From Caenorhabditis remanei (Eukaryota; Nematoda; Chromadorea; Rhabditida; Rhabditidae): 64,000 nt of DNA. The number at the start of each line of letters is the position of its first letter. Within the stretch, counting starts at the first letter, position 1. The notes beneath the pieces were generated by a model, which saw nothing but the letters and a program-made list of their open reading frames with translations, was not told the DNA's origin and did no database searches. The translations under genes and the position numbers were made by a program. Positions 41,530-50,404 of the stretch are shown in pieces. The DNA lies in assembly GCF_010183535.1 (NCBI RefSeq), contig NC_071329.1, positions 1,240,001 to 1,304,000 of the forward strand, given 5' to 3'.

Positions 41530-41679
41530 ATGCCTGAAGTTTATCTCCAAGCTCCCTTCAGCGGGCCAGGCATCATGGTATTCAGTTTGGGTAATTGCTG
41601 CCGCAAAACTTTCAAACTCCAGGATGATGTTGCTACAATCCAATTTTGTATAGACTGTCAAAAAAAACATATGCCATGA
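41530..41679 (+). CDS. 49-aa protein with C-x15-C-x2-C motif (Z1, right arm)
   Basis: Mirror twin of 27337-27486. GNCC and CIDC are separated by 15 residues. The TGA stop overlaps the ATG of Z2 (ATGA at 41676-41679). In a eukaryotic host such overlap would need reinitiation, leaky scanning or a separate transcript. Confidence 0.5.
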   Translation: MPEVYLQAPFSGPGIMVFSLGNCCRKTFKLQDDVATIQFCIDCQKKHMP

Positions 41680-42026
41680 AGTACCCCGACAATGTACTAC
41701 GAAACTTTACGTTTTTCTATGGTAAGTTTGAATTTAAAAATGCTGAAATTTTTTAATTTTTAGAAAACCAATATCGATGGGTTGGACAAAACCCAGTACC
41801 CGGAGACTTTGTATGGCAAAAAAGTGAGTTGGCTGATAAAGACTATAGAGGTTTAGGCAAATTTTCAGTTATGCCATCAGTTGTAATGGGGAATGGCGCC
41901 GTGTTTTCTTTGTTCCTAGAAGAGTGTTGCCGGAACAGTGTGAAGATTGAGGATAATATGATGTCATTCAAATTGTGTGCATCTTGCTACGGCCGAAACT
42001 CATTTATCACGAATTCCAACTCTTAA
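41676..42026 (+). CDS. Small protein with C-x15-C-x2-C motif (Z2, right arm)
   Basis: Exons 41676-41721 and 41764-42026 with a 42-bp GT-AG intron give 102 aa. The middle has RWVGQNPVPGDFVWQK; the C-terminal motif is EECC-x15-CASC. It is the twin of 26990-27340. The spacing identity with Z1 and Z3 argues for tandem duplication of one ancestral gene followed by strong divergence outside the motif. Confidence 0.58.
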
Positions 42027-42229
42027 TGATGTCCTTAAAATTGCGAGTTGCATTACTTAATCAAACTCCACTCGGGCGATGACGTCACTGAAGAGCTCAA
42101 CGACTCATTTATCAATCTTAGGATTTAAACTCCGCCCTTTTGCAATCTAGAGCAATTAGACATTGGCTCCGTCCCTTCAAATTTCTAAACTTTCATTTCA
42201 AACGTTTCTTGTCACACTCGCTGGTGACC

Positions 42230-42646
42230 ATGTATTCTCAACTCCCCGACCCAAGCCCTGCCAATGTCAACAGAGGATATTATAGTGTCCAATACGATAG
42301 ATGGCTACCAAGTTTATCACCATCTCCACAACCAGAACCACCACCGCCATCACCATCTGAAAGTATGTTTCCCTCACACTTGTTCATTAAAAAATGTACA
42401 ATTTCAGTTCCACTACCTCCATCGCCTCCGCCTGCCACACCAACCAAAAGGAAGAATGGAAAACAAATGATTTCCATGAAATCTAGAAAGCCCAGAACTC
42501 CAAAACAGAGGGGAGTGACATTGCGAGATGGGCGAGCATTTGTCTGCATCACCTTGTGTATGGAATGTAAGGATACAATCAAAGTTGAAGAGGGCCTCCT
42601 CAAAATTTCTTTGTGTTCTCCATGTAAAACTCGTTTGTTGAAGTAA
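42230..42646 (+). CDS. Small proline-rich protein with C-x15-C-x2-C motif (Z3, right arm)
   Basis: Exons 42230-42362 and 42408-42646 with a 45-bp intron give 123 aa. The start MYSQLPDPSPANVNRGYY follows ACTCGCTGGTGACC. An open frame extends 30 codons upstream, but that part runs through non-coding repeat and is rejected. The proline-rich N-terminus, basic centre and CMEC-x15-CSPC end are as in the left arm. A deletion duplicate of this gene follows at 42671-42856. Confidence 0.62.
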   Translation: MYSQLPDPSPANVNRGYYSVQYDRWLPSLSPSPQPEPPPPSPSESMFPSHLFIKKCTISVPLPPSPPPATPTKRKNGKQMISMKSRKPRTPKQRGVTLRDGRAFVCITLCMECKDTIKVEEGLLKISLCSPCKTRLLK

Positions 42647-42670
42647 AAAGTGTTAGTTTGTCAAGATCAT

Positions 42671-42856
42671 ATTATCCCCAACCTTAGAATATAAGCTCCG
42701 CCCCTTTTTCAATCAAACATTAACTCCGCCCCATTTTATTTAAAACTTTCATTTTAAATGTTTCTTGCCATACTCACTGGTGACCATTACTGTGGGCCTC
42801 CTCAAAATTTCCATGTCTCCTCCATGTAAAACTCGTTTGTTGAAGTAAACCCATTT
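42671..42856 (+). pseudogene. Deletion fragment of Z3 (right arm)
   Basis: Mirror of 26160-26345. The promoter-side segment and the last codons of Z3 are joined, with the middle missing. Confidence 0.55.
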
Positions 42857-42955
42857 ACTACACGGCATCTGTTTTCTTTTGACATACAAAATTGGGCAAA
42901 GTTTTAGAAGGATTACAAACATTAATTTGACAAAAACTGCTTTTACACAAAATTT

Positions 42956-43219
42956 AATAATTTTTGAAATAATTTTGAAAAAACAGCATTAGGAACAGTT
43001 CTAAAAAAAACAGTTCCAAAAAACAGCTATAAAAAACAGTTCCAAAAACAGTTTCAAAAAAACAGCTATAAAACAGTTTCAAAAAACAACTGTAAAAAAC
43101 AACTGTAAAAAACACAATTCAAAAAACAACTGTAAAAAACAACTGTAAAAAACAACTGTAAAAAAATTCTCGGGGGGAAAATCCCGGGGGGTGGGGGGGA
43201 AATCCTCCATTATACTACT
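42956..43219. repeat. Right terminus: AAAAAACAACTGT repeats and G-tract
   Basis: Mirror of 25797-26060. AACAACTGTAAAA units precede CCCGGGGGGTGGGGGG and the terminal CCTCCATTATACTACT. Confidence 0.7.
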
Positions 43220-43225
43220 CAGTTA
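43220..43225. repeat. Right target-site duplication CAGTTA
   Basis: Second copy of the 6-bp duplication; the host sequence CCGTACTATCTTCC resumes immediately, as at the empty site 58789 onward. Confidence 0.95.
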
Positions 43226-44553
43226 CCGTACTATCTTCCAGAGAAGTTGCTGCCTTTTGAGATTTTTAAAAGTTCACTGAACAACTAACTTTTCTAGACA
43301 TTCTGTTTGCTCTTCTAAATGCTCTACTAATCACGCTGATTCTAATCAGAGTCATGGAAAATGACCAGGAGATGACTAGTGGCGAATTTTGATCATGTTG
43401 GAGGTACCATTATAATACAGGTGCCGTTGTATGACAGTTTTTACGGTTTCTGAAAAATATTGATGTTGTGTCTATTCAGGCAGCTATTATTGTGACCTAA
43501 TCCGGGAAAGTTGTTTACAAAAGCGAGTGACGCACAGGGAAAATAGCTATTTCTCAAGAAACATTCAGTGGGCCAGACTTGTGGTATGCACCCAGTACAT
43601 CAGTGTTCACCAGAGCTGTGTAGAATTCCTTCCGTCTTCCAACTTCAGTTTTGAAAATGTCACTTCCAGCTTCCGTGTAAAATCTTCTAAAAATTTTTGA
43701 ATTTTCGACAGAAATTTTGGCTCGTACAAAAAAGTTGTCAACTTCAAAAATAGAGCACTGTTTTTGATATGTACGATTTATAAAAAAGGAACTTTGTTGG
43801 ACGAGCAGTGATACCATGACAACCTCTTAAAAATGAACATTTTCAAATCAAAAAGATCAAATTTTATGTGTTACTGCACGATACTGTAGTCATGTTATAC
43901 TATTCAGAAACATTGATAGAGGAACTGCAAAAACAAAAACTGGGAGGTGCTGGCAGTGTTTGAGAAAAACCTTTGAAATTGTTCAGTTGTTCTGGGAAAT
44001 GAAAAAAAAAAACATTTATATAATTACACAGCAAGATTTTTTAAAACATAAACAAGGGAGCTTAACATCTAACTAAGGAAGGCCCTCGACTCGGTCTGGA
44101 ATTATGGTACGTGATCTATATCATTGGAAAGCTGAGAAAATGCTGATTCCAAATATATATTCAGTTTTTGCCCTCGAGGCCTAGTATTCGAGAAAAACAA
44201 GGTCAAAGTTAGAAAAAGACAAATTATTGCCTTTTTAACACGCGAAAATCGCAAAAAAATTTCAAAACATTTTTCGCTTGTTAAAAAGGCAATAATTTGT
44301 CTTTTTTCTAACTTTGACCTTGTTTTTCTCGAATACCAGACCTTGAGGGCAAAAACTGAATATATATTTGGAATCAGCATTTTCTCAGCTTTTCAATGAT
44401 ATAGATCACGTACCATAACACCAGGCCGAGTCGAGGGCCTTCCCTAGTAAGAGCTGTGGTTCAGTACATTTACACAGCGAAAGAGAATAAACAAAGGGTA
44501 ATTTGTGCAATTTTTAATTAGTTTCAAGAAATAACAAATCAACAGAATTAAAA
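43226..44553. other. Intergenic, with a thrice-repeated segment
   Basis: 43226-43760 resembles 48975-49570 and 58789-59340. It holds a minus-strand frame of 87 codons (43554-43817) containing VDNFFVRAKISVENSKIF, present in all three copies. Because the neighbouring non-coding DNA is equally conserved, coding status is doubtful. 44077-44443 is a separate palindromic MITE. 43820-44070 shows nothing recognisable. Confidence 0.45.
44077..44443. mobile_element. Palindromic MITE, GGAAGGCCCTCGACTCGG ends
   Basis: GGAAGGCCCTCGACTCGG pairs with CCGAGTCGAGGGCCTTCC. ACAAGGTCAAAGTTAGAAAA and TTTTTTCTAACTTTGACCTT pair inside, leaving a loop near 44258. The second copy is at about 59640-60006. Confidence 0.8.
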
Positions 44554-46214
44554 TTACTTCTCAGATGTGTAATATTCAGCCCACCACTCCACAACTACAT
44601 TATCTTTAATAAACTGCAACTCCTCTCCAGATATCTTATCAATGCCGTAGAAAAAGAAACGATAACAGACTGGAAAAATGGGAAGAAATCTGCGATAATT
44701 CTCAATTTCAGTTAGTTTGAAATATACTGTAAGCGGTAATTTGAATACGTCTTTCAAGTGATCTACAAGAGTTTTAATGAAATTCTCTGGCTGTCGTGGA
44801 GCGTAGATAAGGAAGCATGAGTCGTTGAATTTTCTGGAAAATAATGAAGTAATAAATCATTTGCTTTAGAAAAATGTAGCTCCAGAATTTCAGCAAAACT
44901 TGAATGGCTATGAGCTGAAAAATATACCAAAGTGTAGATTTCGACGAGTCCATCTCCGTGGCTTACTACGGGCCGGATGGCTATTCGTTAATGTGCCGCG
45001 GGCCGGGCTAGAAAGGCTCGTGTTTTTTGGCACTTTTGCCCGGCCCGCGGCACATTAACGAATAGTTATCCGGCCCGTAGCAGAGATGTTGGAAAGTGAA
45101 AATTTTCTTATCCGGAAGTCGGATGTCGGAAGTAAAATAAACACCCGGAAGTCGGAAGTCGGAATTTCCAACAACACTGGCCCCAGGGTTGGGAAATTCC
45201 GGGCCGGCCCAGACTCCTCAACCTCAGCCCGGCCCGGCTTCAAAAATGAGCACAATTTTTTCACAATTTTTTGAAAATTTTTATAAAATAATAGTTGAAA
45301 TTCTTGTACGCTTCAGTTTTTATCGGTTTTCCATAAAATTGTAGAAAATTCGACGTTTTTTTGCAAAAAATCAAAAAAATTTTCAAAAAATTTTCAACAA
45401 TATTCAAATTTCTACAGGAGCCGGGCCGAAGAAAATTTTTCAGTCGGCCCGGCCCGGAATTTCCCAACCCTGACTGGCCCGTAGTAGGTCACAGACATAG
45501 AACTCGTCGAGATCTACAATTTGGTATATTTATCAGCTAATAATATTTATTTTAATGCGAGTTACGAGGCGGCCCGTGTCGGCCCGCGTCGGCCCGTTGA
45601 CAAGTATGTTTAAACTTTTTTATTCATCATTTGAAGCTTTTATCAGTAAAAATACCCTAAAAACAGAGTTTGGAGTGTCGTTGTCTCCGGTATTCTTCGA
45701 AATTCTCCGACTTTTTTTTCGGAGAATTTCGGAGAATTTCTCCGAAAAAAGTCGGAGAATCGGAGATGTCGGATATCTGATTCTCCGACTCCGAGCAAGC
45801 CTGGTTGACCCATGTCGGGCCCGTTTTGCAAGTATGCTTTAAATAAAGAGATGACTCACATCACTTTAACATTAACTCCCCCCAGATCATCGTCCCGGTA
45901 GAGATGTCGGAATGATTCCACTTCTAGTTCCGTCTTGATGGACCAACTCAAGCAATCTTCCATTCTATTCTTAAGTGTTACATACATACGAAGTCGATCG
46001 ATAGTTATTTCAATGTCGGTAAGGCCCGGATGACGAATGCTTTGCATTAATCTTTTGGATCTACGGGAGCACATAGAGAGTTCGGTTCTAAATTAGAAAA
46101 ATATATCATTTTTGAGGTTTTTTATAAAAATACTTACATTTCAGTACAACTCATGTGATGTACAGTATTTTGAATAGCCAGAAATGGTAGTTTTAGAAAT
46201 GGAAACGAAGGCAT
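44554..46214 (-). CDS. F-box protein 8, long intron 2
   Basis: Minus-strand exons are 46214-46138, 46087-45860 and 44833-44554, giving 194 aa. Exon 1 is the short 77-nt form (MPSFPFLKLPFL). The C-terminal subtype is that of genes 2, 5 and 9 (FKLPLTVYFK, ENYRRFLPIFPVCYRFFFYG), ending EWWAEYYTSEK. Intron 2 is 1026 bp, enlarged by nested MITEs, yet splice signals are kept. It is divergent to F-box gene 9, 130 bp away, with one upstream motif between them (46255-46307). The copy 8' is at 60117-61778. Confidence 0.72.
44910..45840. mobile_element. Nested MITE complex in intron 2 of F-box gene 8
   Basis: The outer element resembles the one at 22695-23072: it has the TATTCGTTAATGTGCCGCGG palindrome and ends in CCCGTTGACAAGTATG near 45608, but its left end is truncated or diverged. 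It is interrupted by a younger MITE at 45184-45472. A stretch rich in GGAAGTCGGAAGTCGG (45110-45165) precedes the young MITE, and TTCTCCGAAAAAAGTCGGAG palindromes at 45690-45800 follow. Confidence 0.65.
45184..45472. mobile_element. hAT-like MITE, CAGGGTTGGGAAATTCC ends, 8-bp TSD
   Basis: Perfect ends CAGGGTTGGGAAATTCCGGG and its complement, with ACTGGCCC duplicated at 45176-45183 and 45473-45480. The core is AT-rich and non-coding. The twin is at 60747-61036. It inserted inside an older MITE. Confidence 0.9.
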
Positions 46215-46254
46215 CATTCTATTGAAAAGGAATCAATGAATATAGGAGACACAA

Positions 46255-46307
46255 CGTCTTCAAACAAGAGTCCAGCAGAGCGTACTTGCAACAATTTATT
46301 GATTGTG
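46255..46307. promoter_or_regulatory. Upstream element shared by divergent F-box genes 8 and 9
   Basis: AACAAGAGTCCAGCAGAGCG followed by ACTTGCAACAATTTATTGAT, the F-box upstream motif in gene 8 orientation. It is the only copy between two starts 130 bp apart. Confidence 0.5.
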
Positions 46308-46344
46308 TCCCTACGAAGCGGAGGACAGTGTTATCTTCAGAAAA

Positions 46345-47714
46345 ATGGTTGAGTCTTCTAGTTTCCCATTTCTAAAGCTTCCATTCCTAGCTATCCAAAA
46401 TGTTGTACATTGTATGAGCTGCACCGAAATGTGAGTTTTCATTTTATTTGTATTTTGAAAACGGTATCTACTTTTTCCAACACTGAAATGCTTAGAATTC
46501 ATTCGATTCTCTTCAATATAAGTCTCTTCGTTTTCAGAACCGAACTCTCCCTGTGCTCTCGTAGATCAAAACGGTTAATGCAAAGCATTCGACACCCAGG
46601 ACTCACTCGTATTGAAATAACTATTGATCGACTTCGTATGTATATCGCACTTCTGAAAGGACTTGAAATCTGTTCAATTTGGAGCGTGACAAAAGAGTTA
46701 TTCTCGACAACAGATTATCGTGAAGACGTTATTGATAAGGTTTCCATTCGAATTCTGTGAGTTCTTATTTTTCAATAGATTTATTTGACCGGACTGTACA
46801 ATCAAGTACATGCTTATTATGTATCACTATCAGGGCTGGGCAAATTATTTGTTTGATTATTTGAATTATTTGAAATTTGGGTTAAAAGTCAAATAAATTG
46901 CTTCAAATAATTATTTGAACTTTTTTTTCAAACAAATTGTTTGACCAAATAATGTTTGACAAATTCATATCAAATAAAATTATTTGACCAAATTATTTGA
47001 AAATTTTCAAATAATTTGAAACCAATTTCTTTGTATCATTTATGAATTTTTCTCTTCAAACTGCCGAATGGTTAGGGGAAAATAATTACTTCGAACTCGA
47101 GAAAGTCTGTCAGGACGGAAAATTTAACAAAAAATAGTATTTTTCCTTGATTTTTACATGTTTTAAAATATAACGTACTGTTTTTTTTTCTTTTTACTGC
47201 CTTTTTATTGGCAATAAAACATTTTCTTGAGTTGTTTGAAATTATTTGAAATTATTTGATTATTTGAGAAAAAATTTCAAATAATGTTTGGTCAAATAAA
47301 TTATTTGAAAAATAAATTCAAATATTATTTGATCAAATAAACTGTTTGGAAAAAATATTCAAACATTATTTGGTCAAACAATTTATTTGACCTCTCAAAC
47401 AATGCCCAGCCCTGATCACTATATTGTTTTTCAGACGTCTTGGAAACTCCAACTTTCAAATCGATGCACCAACTCAACCGGAGAAAGCAATAAAAGCTCT
47501 TGTAGATCACATGAAAGACGTGTTCAAACTACCGCTTACAGTGATGTTCGAGCCATTTGGATTAGAGAATTATCGCAGATTTCTTCCCATTTTTCCAGTT
47601 TGTTATCGTTTGTATGTGTACAGTTCTGATAAGATATCAGAAGAAGAATTGCAGTTCATCAAAGATAATGTGGTTGTAGAGTGGCAGGCTGAATTTTACA
47701 AATCAAAGAAGTAA
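46345..47714 (+). CDS. F-box protein 9, intron carrying a hAT MITE
   Basis: Exons are 46345-46430, 46538-46756 and 47435-47714, giving 194 aa. The F-box runs from FPFLKLPFLAIQNVVHCMSC into LSLCSRRSKRLMQSIRHPGL; the C-terminus is of the LTVMFEPFGLENYRRFLPIF subtype, ending EWQAEFYKSKK, nearly the same as genes 2 and 5. Intron 2 (678 bp) holds a 584-bp MITE. The copy 9' is at 61909-63277. Confidence 0.76.
46831..47414. mobile_element. hAT-like MITE, CAGGGCTGGGCA ends, 8-bp TSD
   Basis: Ends CAGGGCTGGGCAAATTATTTG and the near complement; ATCACTAT is duplicated at 46823-46830 and 47415-47422. The interior is built of ATTATTTGA and TCAAATAAT units in both orientations, so it folds extensively. 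The twin is at 62395-62977. Confidence 0.92.
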
Positions 47715-48168
47715 TTTATTCACTTATTTTGTTGATGTACTGTTTCATTTCTACAGAATTAAGTGCCGTTACGGCTCATGTCTTTGTCTTTTCAATTTCT
47801 TCCTGTTTTTACGGCTCGTAAATGTTGTATCCTCTGCATTTGTTAAAAATTGATTAATTTTTTTTGGTGTTTATTTACTTGTTCAGTTTTTACCATCTCA
47901 AAAAGTGTTATCTCAACCCTGCAGCTATTATTCTTATATATAAAACGCACTGTCAATCCGTCGTAATTCCCTCAACTTTTGATATGTAATTTACACCGCT
48001 TTCATTTCAAACAACTTTTTTCCTCTGATAAATAAAAAAGAAATTGCCAGGTAATTTGTTCCTTACAATCAATAAACTAATGCAAGCGCGCTCTGCTAGA
48101 CATCTGTCTCCACTATATACCTTCCTCATTTATCGAGCGTTCTCCCATTTCTTCCTTTTGCTGGTAAA
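47715..48168. other. Spacer with upstream element of F-box gene 10
   Basis: Unique AT-rich DNA with no gene. The F-box upstream motif (CAATCAATAAACTAATGCAA, then GCGCGCTCTGCTAGACAT) is at about 48067-48106. Confidence 0.5.
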
Positions 48169-48838
48169 ATGTTATATTTTCCATTTCTAAAGCTTCCATT
48201 CCTACCAATTCAAAATATTGTACACAACTTGAGTTGTACTGAAATGTAAGTATTTTATCAAAAACTTCACAAATGATATATTTTTCTGTTTTAGAATTGA
48301 GCTCTCTCTGTGCTCCCGTAGATCAAAACGATTAATGCAAAGCATCCGACACCCAGAGCCCACCCACATTGAAATAATTATTGATCAATATCGTATGTAT
48401 GTTGCACTTCGGAATGGAATCAAACAATGTTTATTCTGGTCAATCAGAACGGAATCGCATATAAAATATAACCGAGTTGATACTATTGAAAACGTTCGTG
48501 TTCGAGTTTTGTCAGTTTTTGAGGAATAATAATTGTTTCTTGAATCTCATTTTTCCAGGAAACTCACTGGACCAAATTTCATGATCGATGGTACTCACGA
48601 GCCAGAAACAGTTCTAAAAGCTCTCGTGGATCACTTGAAAGATGTATTCAAAGTTCCTCTCGAAGTGAATTTTAAACCATATAAAATGGAGAATTTCTTC
48701 AGATTTCTCCCCGTTTTTCCAGTCTGCAAACGTTTTTATTTTCATGCGACTCAAGGGGTGTCAGAAGAAGAACTAAAGTACGTTAAGGATAATGTTGTTG
48801 TAGAACAACAGGCTTATTACTACACAGCTGATAATTAA
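48169..48838 (+). CDS. F-box protein 10, three exons
   Basis: Exons are 48169-48245, 48295-48510 and 48559-48838, giving 190 aa. It is very close to gene 7, including MLYFPFLKLPFL and ENFFRFLPVFPVCKRFYFHA. Exon 2 is 6 nt shorter and the intron 2 donor is GTCAGT instead of GTAAGT, a weaker site. If that site were not used, translation would stop at codon 73 of exon 2. A partial copy 10' starts at 63731. Confidence 0.72.
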
Positions 48839-50404
48839 GGCTTCTTGTCTTTCATATTGATTTACTACTCAAAAGTTTAAAAATAAAGTTTGTCTTCTTG
48901 TTGAAATAGATGAATAATAAGAAAAGATACATGATATCGGATGCGGTTTTTAATCCTTTTTCCTTTATTGCAGTTACCGTAAAAAACTGTATTATAACGA
49001 CATGCTGTTATATTTTTCAACTACCTTCCAGAGAAGTTGCTGCCTTTTGAGACTTTTAAAATTTCACTGAACAACTTTTCTAGACATTCTGTTTGCTCTT
49101 CTAAATGCTCTACTAATCACGCTGATTCTAATCAGAGTTATGGAAAATGACCAGGAGATGACTAGTGGCGAATTTTGATCATGTTGGAGGTACCATTATA
49201 ATACATGTGCCGTTGTATGACAGTTTTTACGGTTTCTGAAAAATATTGATGTTGTGTCTATTCTTGCAGCTATTATTTTGATCTAATCCGGGAAAATTGT
49301 TTACAAAAGCGAGAGACGCACAGGGAAAATAGCTATTTCTCAAGAAACATTCAGTGGGCCAGACTTGTGGTATGCACCCAGTACATCAGTGTTCACCAGA
49401 GCTGTGTAGAATTCCTTCCGTCTTCCAACTTCAGTTTTGAAAATGTCACTTCCAGCTTCCGTGTAAAATCTTCTGAAAATTTTTGAATTTTCGACAGAAA
49501 TTTTGGCTCGTACAAAAAAGTTGTCCACTTCAAAAATAGAGCACTGTTTTTGATATATACAATTTATAGCCACTGGTTTTAATTCAAAAGTTGAAAATTT
49601 CAGTTTTAAGAAGTGGCCTAGGATCCGACAACTCGGCCATCACGGTATCTCACCACGAAAATGATGACACATCGAGTGCTACCGTATTATTTTGGAGCGA
49701 GAAATTTGAATTTTATTTTCATTTTTCGCCTTAAAATAAAAATTCAAACTTCCCGCTTCAAAAATCTTACGGTAGCACTCGTTTCTCCCTGTGTCATCAT
49801 TTTCGTGGTGAGATACCGCGATGGCCGAGTTGTCGGATCCTAGGCCACTTCTTAAAACTGAAATTTTCAACTTTTGAATTAAAACCAGTGGCAAATGCGC
49901 TCTAATGATAATCGAATGTGAAAATTCTGTAAAAATTACGGAAATTTCACACCGATTATCAATAGAGCGCATTTCGTCACGCGTAGGCGGAAGCTATGCC
50001 CAAATTTACATTTTTTGCAGATAACGCGCTCTAATGATAATTTATTTTAAAAAATTGCGACTTTTTTCAAATAATCGGTGAAAAATGCGCTCCAATAATA
50101 ATTTGGTGAAAAATCCCGTCAAAATCTTGTAGCTATTCTCTATAGAGCGCGTTTGTGGCCAATTTTTTAAATTTTGAATGCAACCCAGTGGCAAATGCGC
50201 TCTATTGATAAACTGATGTGAAAATCCAGGAATTTTCCCATCAGATTATCAATAGAGCGCATTTAGTCACGCGTAGGCGGAAGCTATGCCCAAATTTTTT
50301 TTCGATAAGGTAGGTTGCAAAAGTGGGCGGAGCGATTTTTTTTTCAGAAAATCAGAAAATTTTTTTTTTCAAAATCCAAATTTTTTAATGCAAATTTTTT
50401 TCAG
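48839..50404. repeat. Spacer leading into the duplicated TAF3-like segment
   Basis: 48975-49570 repeats 43226-43760. From about 49580 the sequence matches the intron upstream of exon 6 of the TAF3-like gene: the palindromic MITE at 49623-49838, then GCGCTCTA modules at 49885-50300. The left breakpoint of that duplication lies near 49570. The minus-strand frame 49340-49573 is a truncated form of 43554-43817. Confidence 0.6.

Larger units (their letters stand above)
25797..43219. mobile_element. Giant palindromic Maverick/Polinton-like element
   Basis: The 17423-bp element begins AGTAGTATAATGGAGG and ends with its exact reverse complement. Boundaries are fixed by the 6-bp duplication CAGTTA and by the empty paralogous site at 58783. 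A protein-primed family B DNA polymerase in each arm, the 6-bp duplication and AG...CT ends fit Maverick/Polinton. Unlike an ordinary Maverick with terminal repeats of 0.1-1 kb, the two halves (25797-34112 and 34113-43219) are reverse complements along their full length. They differ only in copy number of a 99-bp repeat (792 bp longer on the right) and a few bases at the axis. No integrase, ATPase, protease or capsid frame was found, so it is probably non-autonomous. Confidence 0.85.

Noticed and set aside
25797..43219. Palindrome as a sequencing artefact (missed-adapter long read)
   Set aside because: The two outer flanks are different host sequences, the 6-bp duplication is perfect, and the arms differ in array length by eight units. 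A simple read artefact would not give these, though misassembly still needs a read check.
43554..43817. 87-codon minus-strand frame with VDNFFVRAK, three copies
   Set aside because: It may be a remnant, but the whole segment is duplicated DNA, one copy (49340-49573) is truncated, and a VDNFFVR-like stretch also occurs in the unrelated spacer near 22040. Not called as a gene.
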